Positions 1-11,142 of a stretch of 56,518 bases of DNA are shown here, piece by piece (within the stretch, counting starts at the first letter, position 1; each line of letters starts with the position of its first letter). The notes beneath the pieces are model-generated. The model worked only from the letters and a program-made list of their open reading frames with translations. It ran no database searches and was not told where the DNA came from. Where the stretch lies: NCBI RefSeq assembly GCF_000482785.1, contig NZ_AXWS01000003.1, forward strand, positions 1 to 56,518, written 5' to 3'. A program made the position numbers and the translations under genes. Origin of the DNA: Derxia gummosa DSM 723. Lineage in GTDB: Bacteria > Pseudomonadota > Gammaproteobacteria > Burkholderiales > Burkholderiaceae_E.

Positions 1-200
1 TGGCGGCGCAGGCCGTCGCGGGTGTCGAAGTCGATGCGAAAGGGCCGGGCGAGCCAGTCGGCCTCGGGCAGGTCGGGGCGGCGGGTGCTGACGTCGAGGG
101 TGAGCTCGAAGAGCTCGCCGACGGCTTCGCGGGCCTGCAGGCGCAGCAGGCGCAGGTCGCCGAGCGCGGCGGGGGCGTGGAGCTGGACGGGACGAGGCAT
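1..200 (-). CDS. Type VI secretion VgrG-like spike protein, N-terminal fragment
   Basis: The frame opens with an ATG at 198-200 on the minus strand and runs off the left edge, so only about 66 residues are visible. The pattern LGDLRLLRLQAREAVGELF, followed by an alternating hydrophobic strand and LARPFRIDF, resembles the opening of VgrG proteins, where a conserved LG-hydrophobic-G/E-LS-F-L segment starts the gp27-like domain. VgrG trimers form the tip of the type VI secretion needle. No other T6SS gene is in the window. The gene is divergent from the hydrolase at 447. The assignment rests on the N-terminus only; another phage-baseplate-like spike is the main alternative. Confidence 0.65.
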   Translation of the reverse strand, partial: MPRPVQLHAPAALGDLRLLRLQAREAVGELFELTLDVSTRRPDLPEADWLARPFRIDFDTRDGLRR

Positions 201-240
201 CGGGCGGCGGGGCGGCGTGACGAGGCCGCGATGCTAGGAA

Positions 241-266
241 GCCCCTCCCTCGCATGCGGGAGGGGC
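241..266. other. Perfect GC-rich hairpin between divergent genes
   Basis: GCCCCTCCC (241-249) and GGGAGGGGC (258-266) form a perfect 9-bp stem with an 8-nt loop. It lies between the divergent VgrG-like and hydrolase genes and has no T-tract, so it does not look like an ordinary terminator. Nothing else stands out in 201-446. Confidence 0.5.
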
Positions 267-446
267 GGGCACGCGAGTCCGTGATCTGTCGCACGAAGTG
301 GATGCCGCTCCGTGGCGGGCACGCCAAAGCCGGCTGCGAGGCCGCGAAGGTGTCGATGCCCGGGGCGAGGCTGATCGGCCCGCGACGCCCGCCGGGCTGA
401 CTCGCGCTGGCAGCATGGCGGCCTCGCTCTGTGGAGGTCCGCCGTC

Positions 447-1361
447 ATGCCATTCCGTCCTGCGCGCGCGTGCGCCTTGGGGCGCTTTTCCCGTCGTCTG
501 GCCGGCGTGGCCGTGATTGCGGCGGTGCTGTCCGGTTGCGCCACGCCGTTGCCGGGGACGCGCGTGGCGGTGCCGGTCGCCGTGTCGGCGTCGGTCACCG
601 CGGTCGGATCGGCGCCCGCGACGGCCGCCGCGTCGCCCGCCGTCGTTCTTCCTGCGATCGAATTCGCCAGCCGTCCCGGCCACGGCCCCGTCGTCGTGTT
701 CGAGAACGGCCTCGGCGCGTCGATGGGGCGCTGGAGCAAGGTCATCGCCGGGCTCGACGGCGATACCGCCTGGTTCGCCTACAACCGCCCCGGCACCGGC
801 GCGAGCGGCGCGCCCGTCACGCCGCGCGACGGCGAGCACATCGGCGACGAGCTGCGCGCGCTGCTGCGCGGCCAGGGCATCGCGCCGCCGTATGTGCTGG
901 TCGGGCATTCGCTCGGCGGGCTGTACATGCAGGACTTCGCGCGCCGCCATCCCGAGGACGTGGCCGCGCTCGTGCTCGTCGATTCCACCCATCCCACGCA
1001 GTTCACCGGCGACATGGCGCTCGACCGCCTGCCCTGGCATGTGCGCGCGGTGCTGTGGCTGTTCGCCTGGGGCACGACGCGCGAGGAGCTGGACCTGAGC
1101 ATGCCCACCGGCGCCGCCGTGCTCGCGCTGCCGCCGCTCGCCGGCAAGCCGGTGGTGGTGCTGAGCGCCGAGCAGCCGATGCATGACGACTCGCCGCTCG
1201 GCCGTCTCGGCGCCGAGAAGCGGCTCGACATCGCGCGGCTGTATCCCGGCTCGGTGCAGCGCTGGGCCGACAGCGGACACGACATCCCCTGGCTGAAGCC
1301 GGAGGCGGTGGTGGACGCGATCCGGCTCGCGCGGCAGCTGGCGGGCGAGCCGGCGCGCTGA
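447..1361 (+). CDS. Alpha/beta-fold hydrolase, predicted lipoprotein
   Basis: A 304-residue protein. The ATG at 447 follows a good GGAGG ribosome site at about 433. The N-terminus has basic residues, a hydrophobic stretch and a lipobox ending VLSGC (Cys31), so export and lipid anchoring are predicted. The nucleophile elbow GHSLGG places the catalytic serine at 155, and a late DSGHD segment supplies His278 as the likely catalytic histidine. Spacing and length fit an esterase, lipase or haloperoxidase-like hydrolase. The substrate is unknown and the gene stands alone, with no obvious operon partner. Confidence 0.8.
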   Translation: MPFRPARACALGRFSRRLAGVAVIAAVLSGCATPLPGTRVAVPVAVSASVTAVGSAPATAAASPAVVLPAIEFASRPGHGPVVVFENGLGASMGRWSKVIAGLDGDTAWFAYNRPGTGASGAPVTPRDGEHIGDELRALLRGQGIAPPYVLVGHSLGGLYMQDFARRHPEDVAALVLVDSTHPTQFTGDMALDRLPWHVRAVLWLFAWGTTREELDLSMPTGAAVLALPPLAGKPVVVLSAEQPMHDDSPLGRLGAEKRLDIARLYPGSVQRWADSGHDIPWLKPEAVVDAIRLARQLAGEPAR

Positions 1362-1543
1362 CGGCTGCGTTCGGGTGGCGCCTGACCTATCGGCTCGCGC
1401 GCGCGGCGCGGCACTGCCCGGCGGCACGCCATCGCGGCCGGGTCAGACCACCGGCGAGTCCCGCGCCTCCCGCCGATCGCCCGACTGGCACGGCGGCGGC
1501 GGGCGCAGGCAGAATGCGCGCCCCGCCGCGCATCCGTGGCGGG

Positions 1544-1578
1544 TTTTCAGCGCCCGATTACTGGATATAAACTCAGTT
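1544..1578 (+). promoter_or_regulatory. ssb promoter with LexA-like SOS box
   Basis: TACTGGATATAAACTCAGTT at 1559-1578 matches the enterobacterial LexA consensus at about 15 of 20 positions and keeps CTG-N10-CAG. It overlaps a candidate -10 TATAAA (1566-1571) with a weak -35 TTTTCA (1544-1549, 16-bp spacer). The ssb start codon is about 80 bp downstream. SOS control of ssb is known in other proteobacteria; here it is inferred from the box. Confidence 0.6.
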
Positions 1579-1659
1579 CCGGGCGCGCATCCACCAGCAA
1601 CTCCGGCGTTTCACGGGCGCCCATCGTTCAGCAATCACGCCGGAGCAGGGAGAGTTCAC

Positions 1660-2232
1660 ATGGCATCGATCAACAAGGTCATCCTCGTCGGCAACCTCGG
1701 CCGCGATCCCGAAGTGCGCTACATGCCCGACGGCAACGCGCTCGCCAACGTCACCATCGCCACCACGCTCAAGTGGAAGGCCAAGGACAGCGGCGATCCG
1801 ATGGAGGAAACCGAATGGCACCGCGTCGTCTTCCGCGGCCGCCTCGCCGAAATCGTCGGCGAATACCTCAAGAAGGGCAGCTCGGTCTACGTCGAGGGTC
1901 GCCTCAAGACGCGCAAGTGGACCGACAAGGAAGGCGTCGAGAAGTACACGACCGAGATCGTCGCCAACGAGATGCAGATGCTCGGCGGCCGTCAGGGCAT
2001 GGGCGGCGGTGATGAGGGCGGCTACGACGAAGCCCCGCGCGAATCGCGTCCGGCGCGCTCGGGCGGTGGTGGTGGCGGCAGCTTCGGCGGTGGCAATGCC
2101 GGCGGCGGTGGCGGTTACGGCGGCGGCTCGCGCGGCGGCGCCTCGCGTCCGGCCCCGGCGCCCGCGCCGCGTCCGCAGCAGTCGTCGTCGAACAGCGGTT
2201 TCGACGACATGGATGACGACATCCCGTTCTGA
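1660..2232 (+). CDS. ssb: Single-stranded DNA-binding protein
   Basis: A 190-residue SSB. The start at 1660 gives the canonical [14 protein letters not shown] opening and has an upstream GGAG (about 1646-1653). The N-terminal OB fold (about residues 1-110) includes [15 protein letters not shown] and the EGRLKTRKW strand. A long Gly-rich linker (about 135-175) leads to the acidic tip DDMDDDIPF, which recruits replication and repair partners. A longer upstream frame exists, but it lacks SSB similarity before the ATG. A LexA-like box precedes the gene. The radical SAM gene follows within about 30 bp, so co-transcription is likely. Confidence 0.97.
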   Translation: MASINKVILVGNLGRDPEVRYMPDGNALANVTIATTLKWKAKDSGDPMEETEWHRVVFRGRLAEIVGEYLKKGSSVYVEGRLKTRKWTDKEGVEKYTTEIVANEMQMLGGRQGMGGGDEGGYDEAPRESRPARSGGGGGGSFGGGNAGGGGGYGGGSRGGASRPAPAPAPRPQQSSSNSGFDDMDDDIPF

Positions 2233-2264
2233 TCGCCTTGTCCGCCCCGACGGCGGGCACGCCG

Positions 2265-4247
2265 ATGCGCGTGCTGAGCGTCATCCCCCCGATGACCCAG
2301 CTCAACACGCCCTATCCGTCCACCGCCTACCTCACCGGCTTCCTGCGCGCGCGCGGCATCGACGCGGCGCAGGAAGACCTCGCCCTCGCCCTCGTGCTCG
2401 CGCTGCTGTCGCCGGCCGGCCTGCGTGACATGCGCGAGCGCGCCGAGGCGATCCCCGCCCGCAAGCGCGGCGAGACAGTCGCCTTCTTTCTCGACAACTT
2501 CGCGCGCTACGCGGCGACGATCGCGCCCGTCATCGGCTTCCTGCAGGGCCGCGATCCGACGCTCGCGCACCGCATCGTCGCGGGCGGCTTCCTGCCCGAG
2601 GGGCCGCGCTTCGCCGCGCTCGACAACTACATCGACGACGGCAGCGGCGATCCGCTCGGCTGGGCCTTCGGCGCCCTCGGCGCCCAGGACCGCGCGCGCC
2701 ATCTCGCCACGCTCTACCTCGACGACCTCGCCGACGTGCTGCGCGACGCGGTGGACGGCCGCTTCGAGTTCGTGCGCTACGCCGAATCGCTCGCCGCCGC
2801 CCAGCCCACCTTCGAGCCGCTCGCCAAGGCGCTCGCCGCGCCGCCGACGCTCGTCGATGACCGCCTGCGCGCGCTGACCCTCGCCGCGCTCGACAAGCAT
2901 CGCCCGCGCGTGCTGCTGCTGTCGGTGCCCTTTCCCGGCTCGGTGTACGCGGCCTTCCGCATCGCCCAGACGGCGAAGGCGCATGACCCGGCCATCGTCA
3001 CCGTGCTCGGCGGCGGCTTCGTCAACACCGAGCTGCGCGAGCTGGCCGAGCCGCGCGTGTTCGACTTCTTCGACTACGTGACCCTCGACGCGGGCGAGCG
3101 GCCGCTGATCGCGCTGCTGGAGCATCTCGACGGCCGCCGCTCGCGCGAGCGGCTGGTGCGGACCTTCGTGCGGGAGGCGGCGGGCGAGGGCGGCGCGGCG
3201 GGCGGCGCCGACGCCAATCCGGCCGACAAGGGCGTGATGCCTGCCGCCGCGCCGCAAGCCGTCGCAGGCCGCGTGCGCCTCGTCAGCTTCCCCGAACCCG
3301 ACATCCCCTTCGCCGACATCGGCACGCCCACCTGGGACGGCCTGCCGCTCGGCCGCTACCTGTCGCTGCTCGACATGCTCAACCCGATGCACCGGCTCTG
3401 GAGCGACGGGCGCTGGAACAAGCTGACGGTGGCGCACGGCTGCTACTGGAAGAAGTGCAGCTTCTGTGACGTGGGCCTCGACTACATCGGCCGCTACGAG
3501 ACCGCGTCGGCCGCGCTGCTGGTCGATCGCATCGAGGCGATCGTGGCCGAGACCGGCCAGACCGGCTTCCATTTCGTGGACGAAGCCGCGCCGCCCAAGG
3601 CGCTGCGCGCGCTCGCCGAGGAGCTGATCCGGCGCGGCGTCGTCATCACCTGGTGGGGCAACATCCGCTTCGAGAAGAGCTTCACGCCCGAGCTGTGCAC
3701 GCTGCTCGCCGACAGCGGCTGCATCGCGGTGACGGGCGGGCTGGAGGTGGCGTCCGACCGGCTGCTCAAGCTCATGAACAAGGGCGTGTCGGTCGAGCAG
3801 GTCGCGCGCGTGACCAAGGCCTTCACCGAGGCCGGCGTGCTCGTGCATGCCTACCTCATGTACGGCTTCCCCACGCAGACCACGCAGGAGACGGTGGACG
3901 CGCTCGACTACGTGCGCCAGCTGTTCGCCAACGGCTGCATCCAGTCGGGCTTCTTCCACCGCTTCGTCTGCACCGTGCATTCGCCGGTCGGGCTGAATCC
4001 GGAGCAGTTCGGCGTCAAGCTCAAGCCGCTGCCGGCCATCAGCTTCGCCAAGAACGATGTCGGCTTCGTCGATCCGACCGGCACCGACCACGACCGCCTC
4101 GGCGCCGGCCTGCGCAAGGCGATCTACAACTTCATGCACGGCATCGGGCTGGAGGAGGACGTGCGCCAGTGGTTCGACCAGCCGGTGCCGAAGGCGCGGG
4201 TCGGGCGCAACGTGATCGCGCGGGCGCTGGGCGAGGGCGGGCGCTGA
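2265..4247 (+). CDS. B12-binding-type radical SAM protein
   Basis: About 660 residues from the ATG at 2265; an in-frame TTG at 2238 would add nine. An N-terminal Rossmann-like half resembles B12-binding domains: it has a VLLLSVPFPGSVYAAFR strand-helix and an LGGGFVNTE loop but no DxHxxG. The radical SAM half carries Cys393, Cys398 and Cys401 in GCYWKKCSFC, a CX4CX2C spacing rather than the usual CX3CX2C, followed by WWGNIRFEK and GGLEVASDRLL. These features belong to the BchE/MiaB-like superfamily of [4Fe-4S] enzymes cleaving S-adenosylmethionine. The reaction is unknown. It directly follows ssb, with no functional link evident. Confidence 0.8.
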   Translation: MRVLSVIPPMTQLNTPYPSTAYLTGFLRARGIDAAQEDLALALVLALLSPAGLRDMRERAEAIPARKRGETVAFFLDNFARYAATIAPVIGFLQGRDPTLAHRIVAGGFLPEGPRFAALDNYIDDGSGDPLGWAFGALGAQDRARHLATLYLDDLADVLRDAVDGRFEFVRYAESLAAAQPTFEPLAKALAAPPTLVDDRLRALTLAALDKHRPRVLLLSVPFPGSVYAAFRIAQTAKAHDPAIVTVLGGGFVNTELRELAEPRVFDFFDYVTLDAGERPLIALLEHLDGRRSRERLVRTFVREAAGEGGAAGGADANPADKGVMPAAAPQAVAGRVRLVSFPEPDIPFADIGTPTWDGLPLGRYLSLLDMLNPMHRLWSDGRWNKLTVAHGCYWKKCSFCDVGLDYIGRYETASAALLVDRIEAIVAETGQTGFHFVDEAAPPKALRALAEELIRRGVVITWWGNIRFEKSFTPELCTLLADSGCIAVTGGLEVASDRLLKLMNKGVSVEQVARVTKAFTEAGVLVHAYLMYGFPTQTTQETVDALDYVRQLFANGCIQSGFFHRFVCTVHSPVGLNPEQFGVKLKPLPAISFAKNDVGFVDPTGTDHDRLGAGLRKAIYNFMHGIGLEEDVRQWFDQPVPKARVGRNVIARALGEGGR

Positions 4248-4332
4248 GGGCTGACGAGTTGCGGGCGACCTGACGCCTGATCGCCCCCGCTCTCGCTATA
4301 GGGCAGGGTCCGGTCCGGCCTCCGGCGCGCAT

Positions 4333-4962
4333 CTACCCCGCCAGCGCCCCGAGTTCCTCCACGCTCCCGAACGTCCGCTGCGGCCCGTGCGCCAGCAGCG
4401 TGTCGAGCCGCGTATAGCCCCAGGCCACCGCGCCCGCCGCCATCCCCGCCTCACGTGCGGCGTGCAGGTCGGCCACCTGATCGCCGACGAACAGCGCGTC
4501 GCGCGGCGCCACGCCCAGCCGGCGCGCGATGCGCCCGAGCCTTGGCGCCTTGCCGAACACCGAAGCGCCGCAGTCCAGCTCGGCAAAGCGCGCGAGCGTC
4601 GTCGCGCCGAGCACGCGCTCGACGTTCGCGCGCCCGTTCGAGCTGGCCACCGCGAGCTTCACGCCGCGCGCCGCCAGCCGCGCGAGCGCCGCGTCGATGC
4701 CCGCGAACGGCGCGATGCCGTCGGCCTCGCCCATCAGCCGGATGAAGTCCGCCGCCACGCGCGGCAGCTTCCACAGCGGCAGGCCGGTGTGGCGCAGCAT
4801 CTCGCGCGTGCCGAGCCGGCGCAGCAGCTCGATCTCGTCGTCCGCCACCTCGCGGAATCCGTGCGCCCGCGCGAGCCGGTTGTGCACCGACAGTAAGAAG
4901 CCGAAGGAATCGGCAAGCGTGCCGTCGAAGTCGAGGATGACGAGGGCGGGCGGCGTGGACAT
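4333..4962 (-). CDS. HAD-family hydrolase, phosphoglycolate phosphatase-like
   Basis: A 209-residue HAD phosphatase. The start at 4962 puts motif I, LDFDGTLADS, close to the N-terminus, as usual; an upstream in-frame extension is low-complexity and was rejected. A helical cap (about 25-85) follows. Motif II is ASSNGR, and motif IV is VGDQVADLHAAREAGM, with the acidic pair replaced by D plus a downstream D. This fits subfamily IA Gph-type enzymes that dephosphorylate small phosphate esters. It is convergent with the radical SAM gene and divergent from fmdB. The exact substrate cannot be read. Confidence 0.85.
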   Translation of the reverse strand: MSTPPALVILDFDGTLADSFGFLLSVHNRLARAHGFREVADDEIELLRRLGTREMLRHTGLPLWKLPRVAADFIRLMGEADGIAPFAGIDAALARLAARGVKLAVASSNGRANVERVLGATTLARFAELDCGASVFGKAPRLGRIARRLGVAPRDALFVGDQVADLHAAREAGMAAGAVAWGYTRLDTLLAHGPQRTFGSVEELGALAG

Positions 4963-5180
4963 GAGGGCGGCGGGACTGGGCGAGCGTAGGGCGGGGCGGG
5001 CGGACGAAGGCGGGATCGCCGGACAAGGGCAGGCAGAAGCCGGCGGGAGCACGCATCGGCAGCGCCTGCGGGGCCGCGATCACACTACGACCGCGCCCGC
5101 CGCCGGTACCGCCCGGCTGTCCGACGGCGCCGATCTTGCTTTTCGACTCCCAGCCGCCATCTGACGCGTCGCCCGGTGGC

Positions 5181-5186
5181 TATACT
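5181..5186 (+). promoter_or_regulatory. Candidate -10 element for fmdB
   Basis: TATACT at 5181-5186 is a good sigma-70 -10 match about 67 bp before fmdB, but no clear -35 lies at the right distance; CTGACG at 5161 is only 14 bp away. Confidence 0.3.
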
Positions 5187-5252
5187 CGCCGCCCATTCCA
5201 AGTCCCTGATAACAAACGGTCTTCCATCCGACCGCCGCTGTTGGAGCCAGTT

Positions 5253-5558
5253 ATGCCCACCTATGCCTATCGCTGCGAAGCCTGCGGCCATGCCGCCGAT
5301 GAATGGCTGAAGATGAGCGAAGCCACCGCCGAGCGCACCTGCCCGAGCTGCGGCGCCGCCAGCTACCGCAAGCAGGTGTCCGCGCCCGCTTTCCAGCTCA
5401 AGGGCTCGGGCTGGTACGTGACCGATTTCCGTGGCGGCGCCAACAGCAGTTCCAGCCCCGCACCGGCTGAAAAGAAGAGCGAGGACACTCCCGCTCCGGC
5501 CTGCGGCGCCTGCGGTTCGCCCGAACCCTGTCCGGCCGCGCCGACCACCGGCAGCTGA
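5253..5558 (+). CDS. FmdB-type zinc-ribbon protein
   Basis: A 101-residue protein starting MPTYAYRCEACGH, the hallmark of the FmdB/CxxC_CxxC_SSSS regulatory family. Two CxxC knuckles (Cys8/Cys11 and Cys30/Cys33) would bind one zinc ion. The GSGWYVTDF segment at about 58-66 is also typical. The C-terminus adds CGACGSPEPC, a second Cys-rich patch. It sits 33 bp before the DUF502 gene and just upstream of aspS, an order common in Burkholderiales. The biochemical role of the family is not firmly established. Confidence 0.9.
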   Translation: MPTYAYRCEACGHAADEWLKMSEATAERTCPSCGAASYRKQVSAPAFQLKGSGWYVTDFRGGANSSSSPAPAEKKSEDTPAPACGACGSPEPCPAAPTTGS

Positions 5559-5591
5559 CGCCGGCTCATCCACCCTCACAGCGGGGCTCGC

Positions 5592-6218
5592 TTGAAGAAG
5601 TACTTCGTCACCGGTCTGCTCATCCTCGTCCCGCTCGTCGTCACCGTCTGGGTGCTGCGCGTCATCGTCGGCACGCTCGACCAGGTGCGCGACTGGCTGC
5701 CGCCCAGCCTGCGCTCGGCCACCTACATCCTCGAATGGCCGGGCACGGGCGTGCTGCTGGCGGTGACGATCGTGTTCGTGACCGGGCTGCTGGCGCACAA
5801 CTTCATCGGCCGGCGCCTGCTCGACTGGTGGGAGAAGCTGCTCGCGCGCATCCCCTTCGTCAGCTCGATCTATTCGAGCGTCAAGCAGGTGAGCGACACC
5901 GTGCTGTCGCCCAACGGCCAGGCCTTCCGCAAGGCGGTGCTGGTCGAGTTTCCGCGCCAGGGGGCGTGGACGATCGGCTTTCTGGTCGGCTCGCCGGGTG
6001 GCGAGGTGGCGGCGCTGCTCGGCGACGACCAGCAGACGGTGTTCGTGCCGACCGCGCCCAATCCGACCTCGGGCTACCTCATCGTGTTGCCGCCGGCGCA
6101 GATCCGCGAGCTGGAGATGTCGATCGACGAGGCGCTGAAGTTCGTGATCTCGCTCGGCGTGGTGGCGCCGGGCAAGACGCCGGGCACGACGATCATCGTG
6201 CCGCCGGCCGCGGCCTGA
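5592..6218 (+). CDS. DUF502 family membrane protein
   Basis: A 208-residue protein starting at a TTG codon (5592); no in-frame ATG gives the expected [15 protein letters not shown] start. Two membrane segments lie at about 3-25 and 48-72. The soluble C-terminal half contains the family signature [18 protein letters not shown] (about 92-109) and a [10 protein letters not shown] loop, both strongly conserved in DUF502 proteins. The function of the family is unknown. It is co-directional with fmdB and aspS. Confidence 0.9.
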   Translation: MKKYFVTGLLILVPLVVTVWVLRVIVGTLDQVRDWLPPSLRSATYILEWPGTGVLLAVTIVFVTGLLAHNFIGRRLLDWWEKLLARIPFVSSIYSSVKQVSDTVLSPNGQAFRKAVLVEFPRQGAWTIGFLVGSPGGEVAALLGDDQQTVFVPTAPNPTSGYLIVLPPAQIRELEMSIDEALKFVISLGVVAPGKTPGTTIIVPPAAA

Positions 6219-6471
6219 GGCCGGGCGGCGCCCGGTCCGCCGAGGTCATCGCGGCAGCGCCGGCCGTAGCGTCGGCGGCGGTCATCGGCGCGCGCCGGAA
6301 GCCCGCAAACCCTTGTGCTATCGTCGCGCGCCTCGCCGCGCGGCCCCGCCTCCGGAGCCGTTGCCGCCCCGCCGCGCCCGCCTTCGCGCGCCGGCAACGC
6401 ACACCAGATCCGCCGCGCCAGACGCCGTCCCGGCCCGCGAGCGGATCGAGAACAACCTTCGGAGTGACCTC

Positions 6472-8289
<1,818 letters not shown>

Positions 8290-8372
8290 TGCCGGCGGGG
8301 CGCGTGGCCGTTGCCGCATGCTCCGTCTCTGCTTGCCGGCGTGGCGGCGAACCCGGTTCGCCGCCGCACGAG

Positions 8373-8397
8373 AAGGCCCCGCGAGGGGCCTTTTTCT
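8373..8397 (+). terminator. Rho-independent terminator after aspS
   Basis: AAGGCCCC-GCGA-GGGGCCTT with a T-rich tail (TTTTTCTTT, 8391-8399). A second small palindrome, GCGAAC-CCG-GTTCGC, lies just upstream at about 8348-8362. It separates aspS from the following hypothetical gene. Confidence 0.85.
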
Positions 8398-8431
8398 TTG
8401 CCGGTCCCGAAGGCTCCGGAAGACTGATCCG

Positions 8432-9502
8432 ATGAACCGCCTGCCCGTCGATCCGCCGCCGTCGCGCCCACGCGCCGAAGGCCCGCCGGCGCGCGTGTCC
8501 GCCCGGCGCCCGCGCTGGCCGGTCGTGCTCGGCGCGCTCGCGGCCACGCTCGCCTGCGTGCTCGCCTTGCGCGGCTGTCTGCTCGACGCGCGCACCGGCG
8601 TGGCGGCGCTCGCCGCCGGGCTGGAGCGCCAGTCGCCCGAGGCGCGGGTGCTGGTCGGCGCCGACGGCTTCCTGCGTGTGCTTCATGCCGACGGCCTCGC
8701 GCAGCTGCTCGACCTCGACCCGCTGCAACGCACCTGCGCCAGCCTGCCCGGCAGTTGCGAGGTGGAGATCCGCCGGCTGCTCGGCGTGTTCGCGGCGAGC
8801 CGCGCGGAAGGCTTCGCGCGTGATTCGGTCGCCGGCCCGCGCCTGCGGCCCTTCGTGCTCGGCGATGGGGATGACGAGGCGCTCGCCGCGACCGAGCCGC
8901 TGGCGGTGGCCGTCGGTGCCGATGCGCCGGCCGCCGGCGATCCGGCGGGCCGCGCGCTGGTGCCGGGCGCCGCATCGACATCGTCGGTCGCCTCCCTGCG
9001 CTTCGGCCTCGCGCTGCGCACCGGCGAGGTCATGACCCTCGTCACGCCCGCGCTGCTCGATCGCTGGGGCACGAGCCTCGCCCGCCTGCTGCCCGAGGCC
9101 GTCGCCAATCTCGACGCCGATCCCGCGCCGGTGCGGCTCGATCCGCTGCTCATGACCAAGGGTGTCTCGTGGCTGAACGCGCCCGGCGATCCGGCCGCCC
9201 AGCTGCTGTCGCCGGCGCGCATGCGGCGACTGCTCGGCGCGATCGGCGACCGCCGCGTCGCCTTCGCGCTGCCGAGACGCGGCTGGCTGCTGCTCGCGCG
9301 CGACCGCGAACCCGACCGCGCGGCGCTCGTCGCCGCCGCCGGAATCACCGCGCCGGCGGCCATGCCTCCGGCCGCCGGTGCCGCCGCCGATGCCGCCACC
9401 AACCCGCCGGCCACTCCCCGCCCGGCCGCAGCAGCAGTCCGCCCCGCCCGACTGCACCGCTACGCGCTCGACGGCGCCGACCGGCCCCGCCTCGACCCCT
9501 GA
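8432..9502 (+). CDS. Hypothetical single-pass membrane-anchored protein
   Basis: A 356-residue protein not recognised as a known family. The ATG at 8432 is chosen because upstream codons overlap the aspS terminator. A Pro/Arg-rich cytoplasmic N-terminus precedes one hydrophobic segment (about 30-48), so an inner-membrane anchor with a periplasmic domain is likely. The body contains CASLPGSCEVEI, a possible disulfide pair, and ends in an Ala/Pro-rich low-complexity tail (about 300-345). It sits between aspS and nudB, a position often held by an unnamed protein in Burkholderiales. Function unknown. Confidence 0.65.
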   Translation: MNRLPVDPPPSRPRAEGPPARVSARRPRWPVVLGALAATLACVLALRGCLLDARTGVAALAAGLERQSPEARVLVGADGFLRVLHADGLAQLLDLDPLQRTCASLPGSCEVEIRRLLGVFAASRAEGFARDSVAGPRLRPFVLGDGDDEALAATEPLAVAVGADAPAAGDPAGRALVPGAASTSSVASLRFGLALRTGEVMTLVTPALLDRWGTSLARLLPEAVANLDADPAPVRLDPLLMTKGVSWLNAPGDPAAQLLSPARMRRLLGAIGDRRVAFALPRRGWLLLARDREPDRAALVAAAGITAPAAMPPAAGAAADAATNPPATPRPAAAAVRPARLHRYALDGADRPRLDP

Positions 9503-9616
9503 TCCCGCCGTCGCGCCGGGGATCGAGGCTGTCGGCTTTCCGGCCGGGACGTGACTGGCGTAATTTCCCCGCACGCCCTCTTGCCGGACGCAACGCTTTT
9601 CCGCCCCAATCGCGTC

Positions 9617-10138
9617 ATGCCCGATACCTTCGTCAAGCCCATCTTCAAGCGGCCCGAATCCGTCCTCGTCGTCATCCACACGGCCGAGCTGGAGGTGCTC
9701 ATGCTCGAGCGCGCCGACCGCCCCGGCTACTGGCAGAGCGTGACCGGCAGCCGCGACAGCGCCGACGAAACCTGGACCGAGACCGCCGTGCGCGAGGTGC
9801 GCGAGGAGACCGGCATCATCGTCGAGCGCCGCGAGCCGCCCGAAGCCGGCGTGCCCGCCAGCGTGCCCGCCGTCAGCCTGCACGACTGGGGGCACGAAGA
9901 GCGCTACGAGATCTTTGCCCACTGGCGCCACCGCTACGCGCCCGGCGTCACCCACAACACCGAGCACTGGTTCCGCCTCGTCGTGCCGCGCGACATCCCG
10001 GTCACGATCGCCCCGCGCGAGCACACCGCCTGGGTCTGGCTGCCCTGGCGGGAGGCCGCCGAGCGCTGCTTCTCGCCCTCCAACCGCGACGCCATCCTCA
10101 AGCTGCCCGAGCTGGTCGGCGCGGGCGCCGCCGTCTGA
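9617..10138 (+). CDS. nudB: Dihydroneopterin triphosphate diphosphatase (Nudix)
   Basis: A 173-residue Nudix hydrolase. The Nudix box runs GSRDSADE-x7-REVREETGI, with one extra residue in the first loop relative to the GX5E consensus. KRPESVLVVIHT near the start, the RADRPGYWQSVTG segment and the C-terminal NRDAILKLPEL helix match NudB, which removes pyrophosphate from dihydroneopterin triphosphate in folate synthesis. It lies 14 bp upstream of the endonuclease/phosphatase-family gene and co-directional with clsB, the standard betaproteobacterial neighbourhood. Confidence 0.9.
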   Translation: MPDTFVKPIFKRPESVLVVIHTAELEVLMLERADRPGYWQSVTGSRDSADETWTETAVREVREETGIIVERREPPEAGVPASVPAVSLHDWGHEERYEIFAHWRHRYAPGVTHNTEHWFRLVVPRDIPVTIAPREHTAWVWLPWREAAERCFSPSNRDAILKLPELVGAGAAV

Positions 10139-10152
10139 GGTCATCCGCCGTC

Positions 10153-11142
10153 ATGCCCGATTCCGTCATCGCCGCCATCGCCGCCCGCCGCGCCCTGCGT
10201 CCCGCCGCGCCCGAGGCTGCGACCGGCCTGCCGCGCCGGTTGCGCATCGCCACCTACAACATCCACAAGGGGATGACGGCCTTCAACCTGCGCTGCCGCG
10301 CGGACGACCTGCGCGTCGCCCTCGCCACGCTGGAGGCCGACATCGTCTTCCTGCAGGAAGTGCAGGAAGTGCATCGGCGCCATGCGCTGCGCTTCGCCAA
10401 CTGGCCCGCCGAGCCGCAGACGCAATACCTCGCCGGCACCGAATACCACTCGGTCTACGCGCGCAACGCGGTGTACGAGCACGGTCATCACGGCAACGCG
10501 GTGCTGGCGTTGCAGCCGTTTGCCGAGGCGCGCAACCACGACGTGTCCGACCACGCCTGGGAAAGCCGCGGCCTGCTGCACGTGGTGCAGCGTCACGGCG
10601 CCGACGAGCTGCATCTCGTCAATGTGCACCTGGGCCTGTTCGCGGGCAGCCGGCGGCGCCAGACCGACGCGCTCATCGCGCTGGTCCGCGAGCAGGTGCC
10701 CGCCGGCGCCGCGCTGATCATCGCGGGTGATTTCAACGACTGGCACAACCGGCTCAACGAACGCATCTGCGCTGAGCTGGGCGTGTGCGAGGCCATGACC
10801 TCGATGCCCGCGCCGCGCGGCGGCCGGCTGCGCGGCCTGCTCGGCGCGGCGCGCGCCCAGGCGCTCGAAGGCCGGCCGGCGCGCACCTTTCCGGCGCTGC
10901 TGCCCTGGCTCACGCTCGACCGCATCTATGTGCGCGGCTTCGCGGTCGAGCATGCGGCGGTGATGGGCGGAAGGCTGTGGGCGCGCATGTCCGACCACGC
11001 GCCGCTGGTGGCCGACCTGATCGCGGCCGATGCGGCCCGCGGCGTCGTCGATCCGGCGCCGCCCGCCCTGCACGACGCGGAGCGCGCAGGGGGCGCGCAT
11101 GACGCCCGCCCGGGCACCGCGTCCGAGACCCGCGCCGGATGA
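10153..11142 (+). CDS. Endonuclease/exonuclease/phosphatase family protein
   Basis: A 329-residue EEP-superfamily metalloenzyme. The motifs appear in order: RIATYNIHKG (about 35-44), IVFLQEVQE with the metal-binding Glu, AGDFNDWHNR, DRIYVRG and the terminal SDHAPLVADL with the catalytic His. The family cleaves phosphodiesters in nucleic acids or lipids. Its stop overlaps the clsB start (ATGA, 11139-11142), so the two are translationally coupled, and the pair is conserved next to nudB in betaproteobacteria. A role in phospholipid metabolism is inferred from context only. Confidence 0.88.
   Translation: MPDSVIAAIAARRALRPAAPEAATGLPRRLRIATYNIHKGMTAFNLRCRADDLRVALATLEADIVFLQEVQEVHRRHALRFANWPAEPQTQYLAGTEYHSVYARNAVYEHGHHGNAVLALQPFAEARNHDVSDHAWESRGLLHVVQRHGADELHLVNVHLGLFAGSRRRQTDALIALVREQVPAGAALIIAGDFNDWHNRLNERICAELGVCEAMTSMPAPRGGRLRGLLGAARAQALEGRPARTFPALLPWLTLDRIYVRGFAVEHAAVMGGRLWARMSDHAPLVADLIAADAARGVVDPAPPALHDAERAGGAHDARPGTASETRAG

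Noticed and set aside
2115-4139. Long minus-strand frame opposite the radical SAM gene
   Set aside because: It is a shadow of high-GC coding on the other strand; no recognisable domains and no start site.
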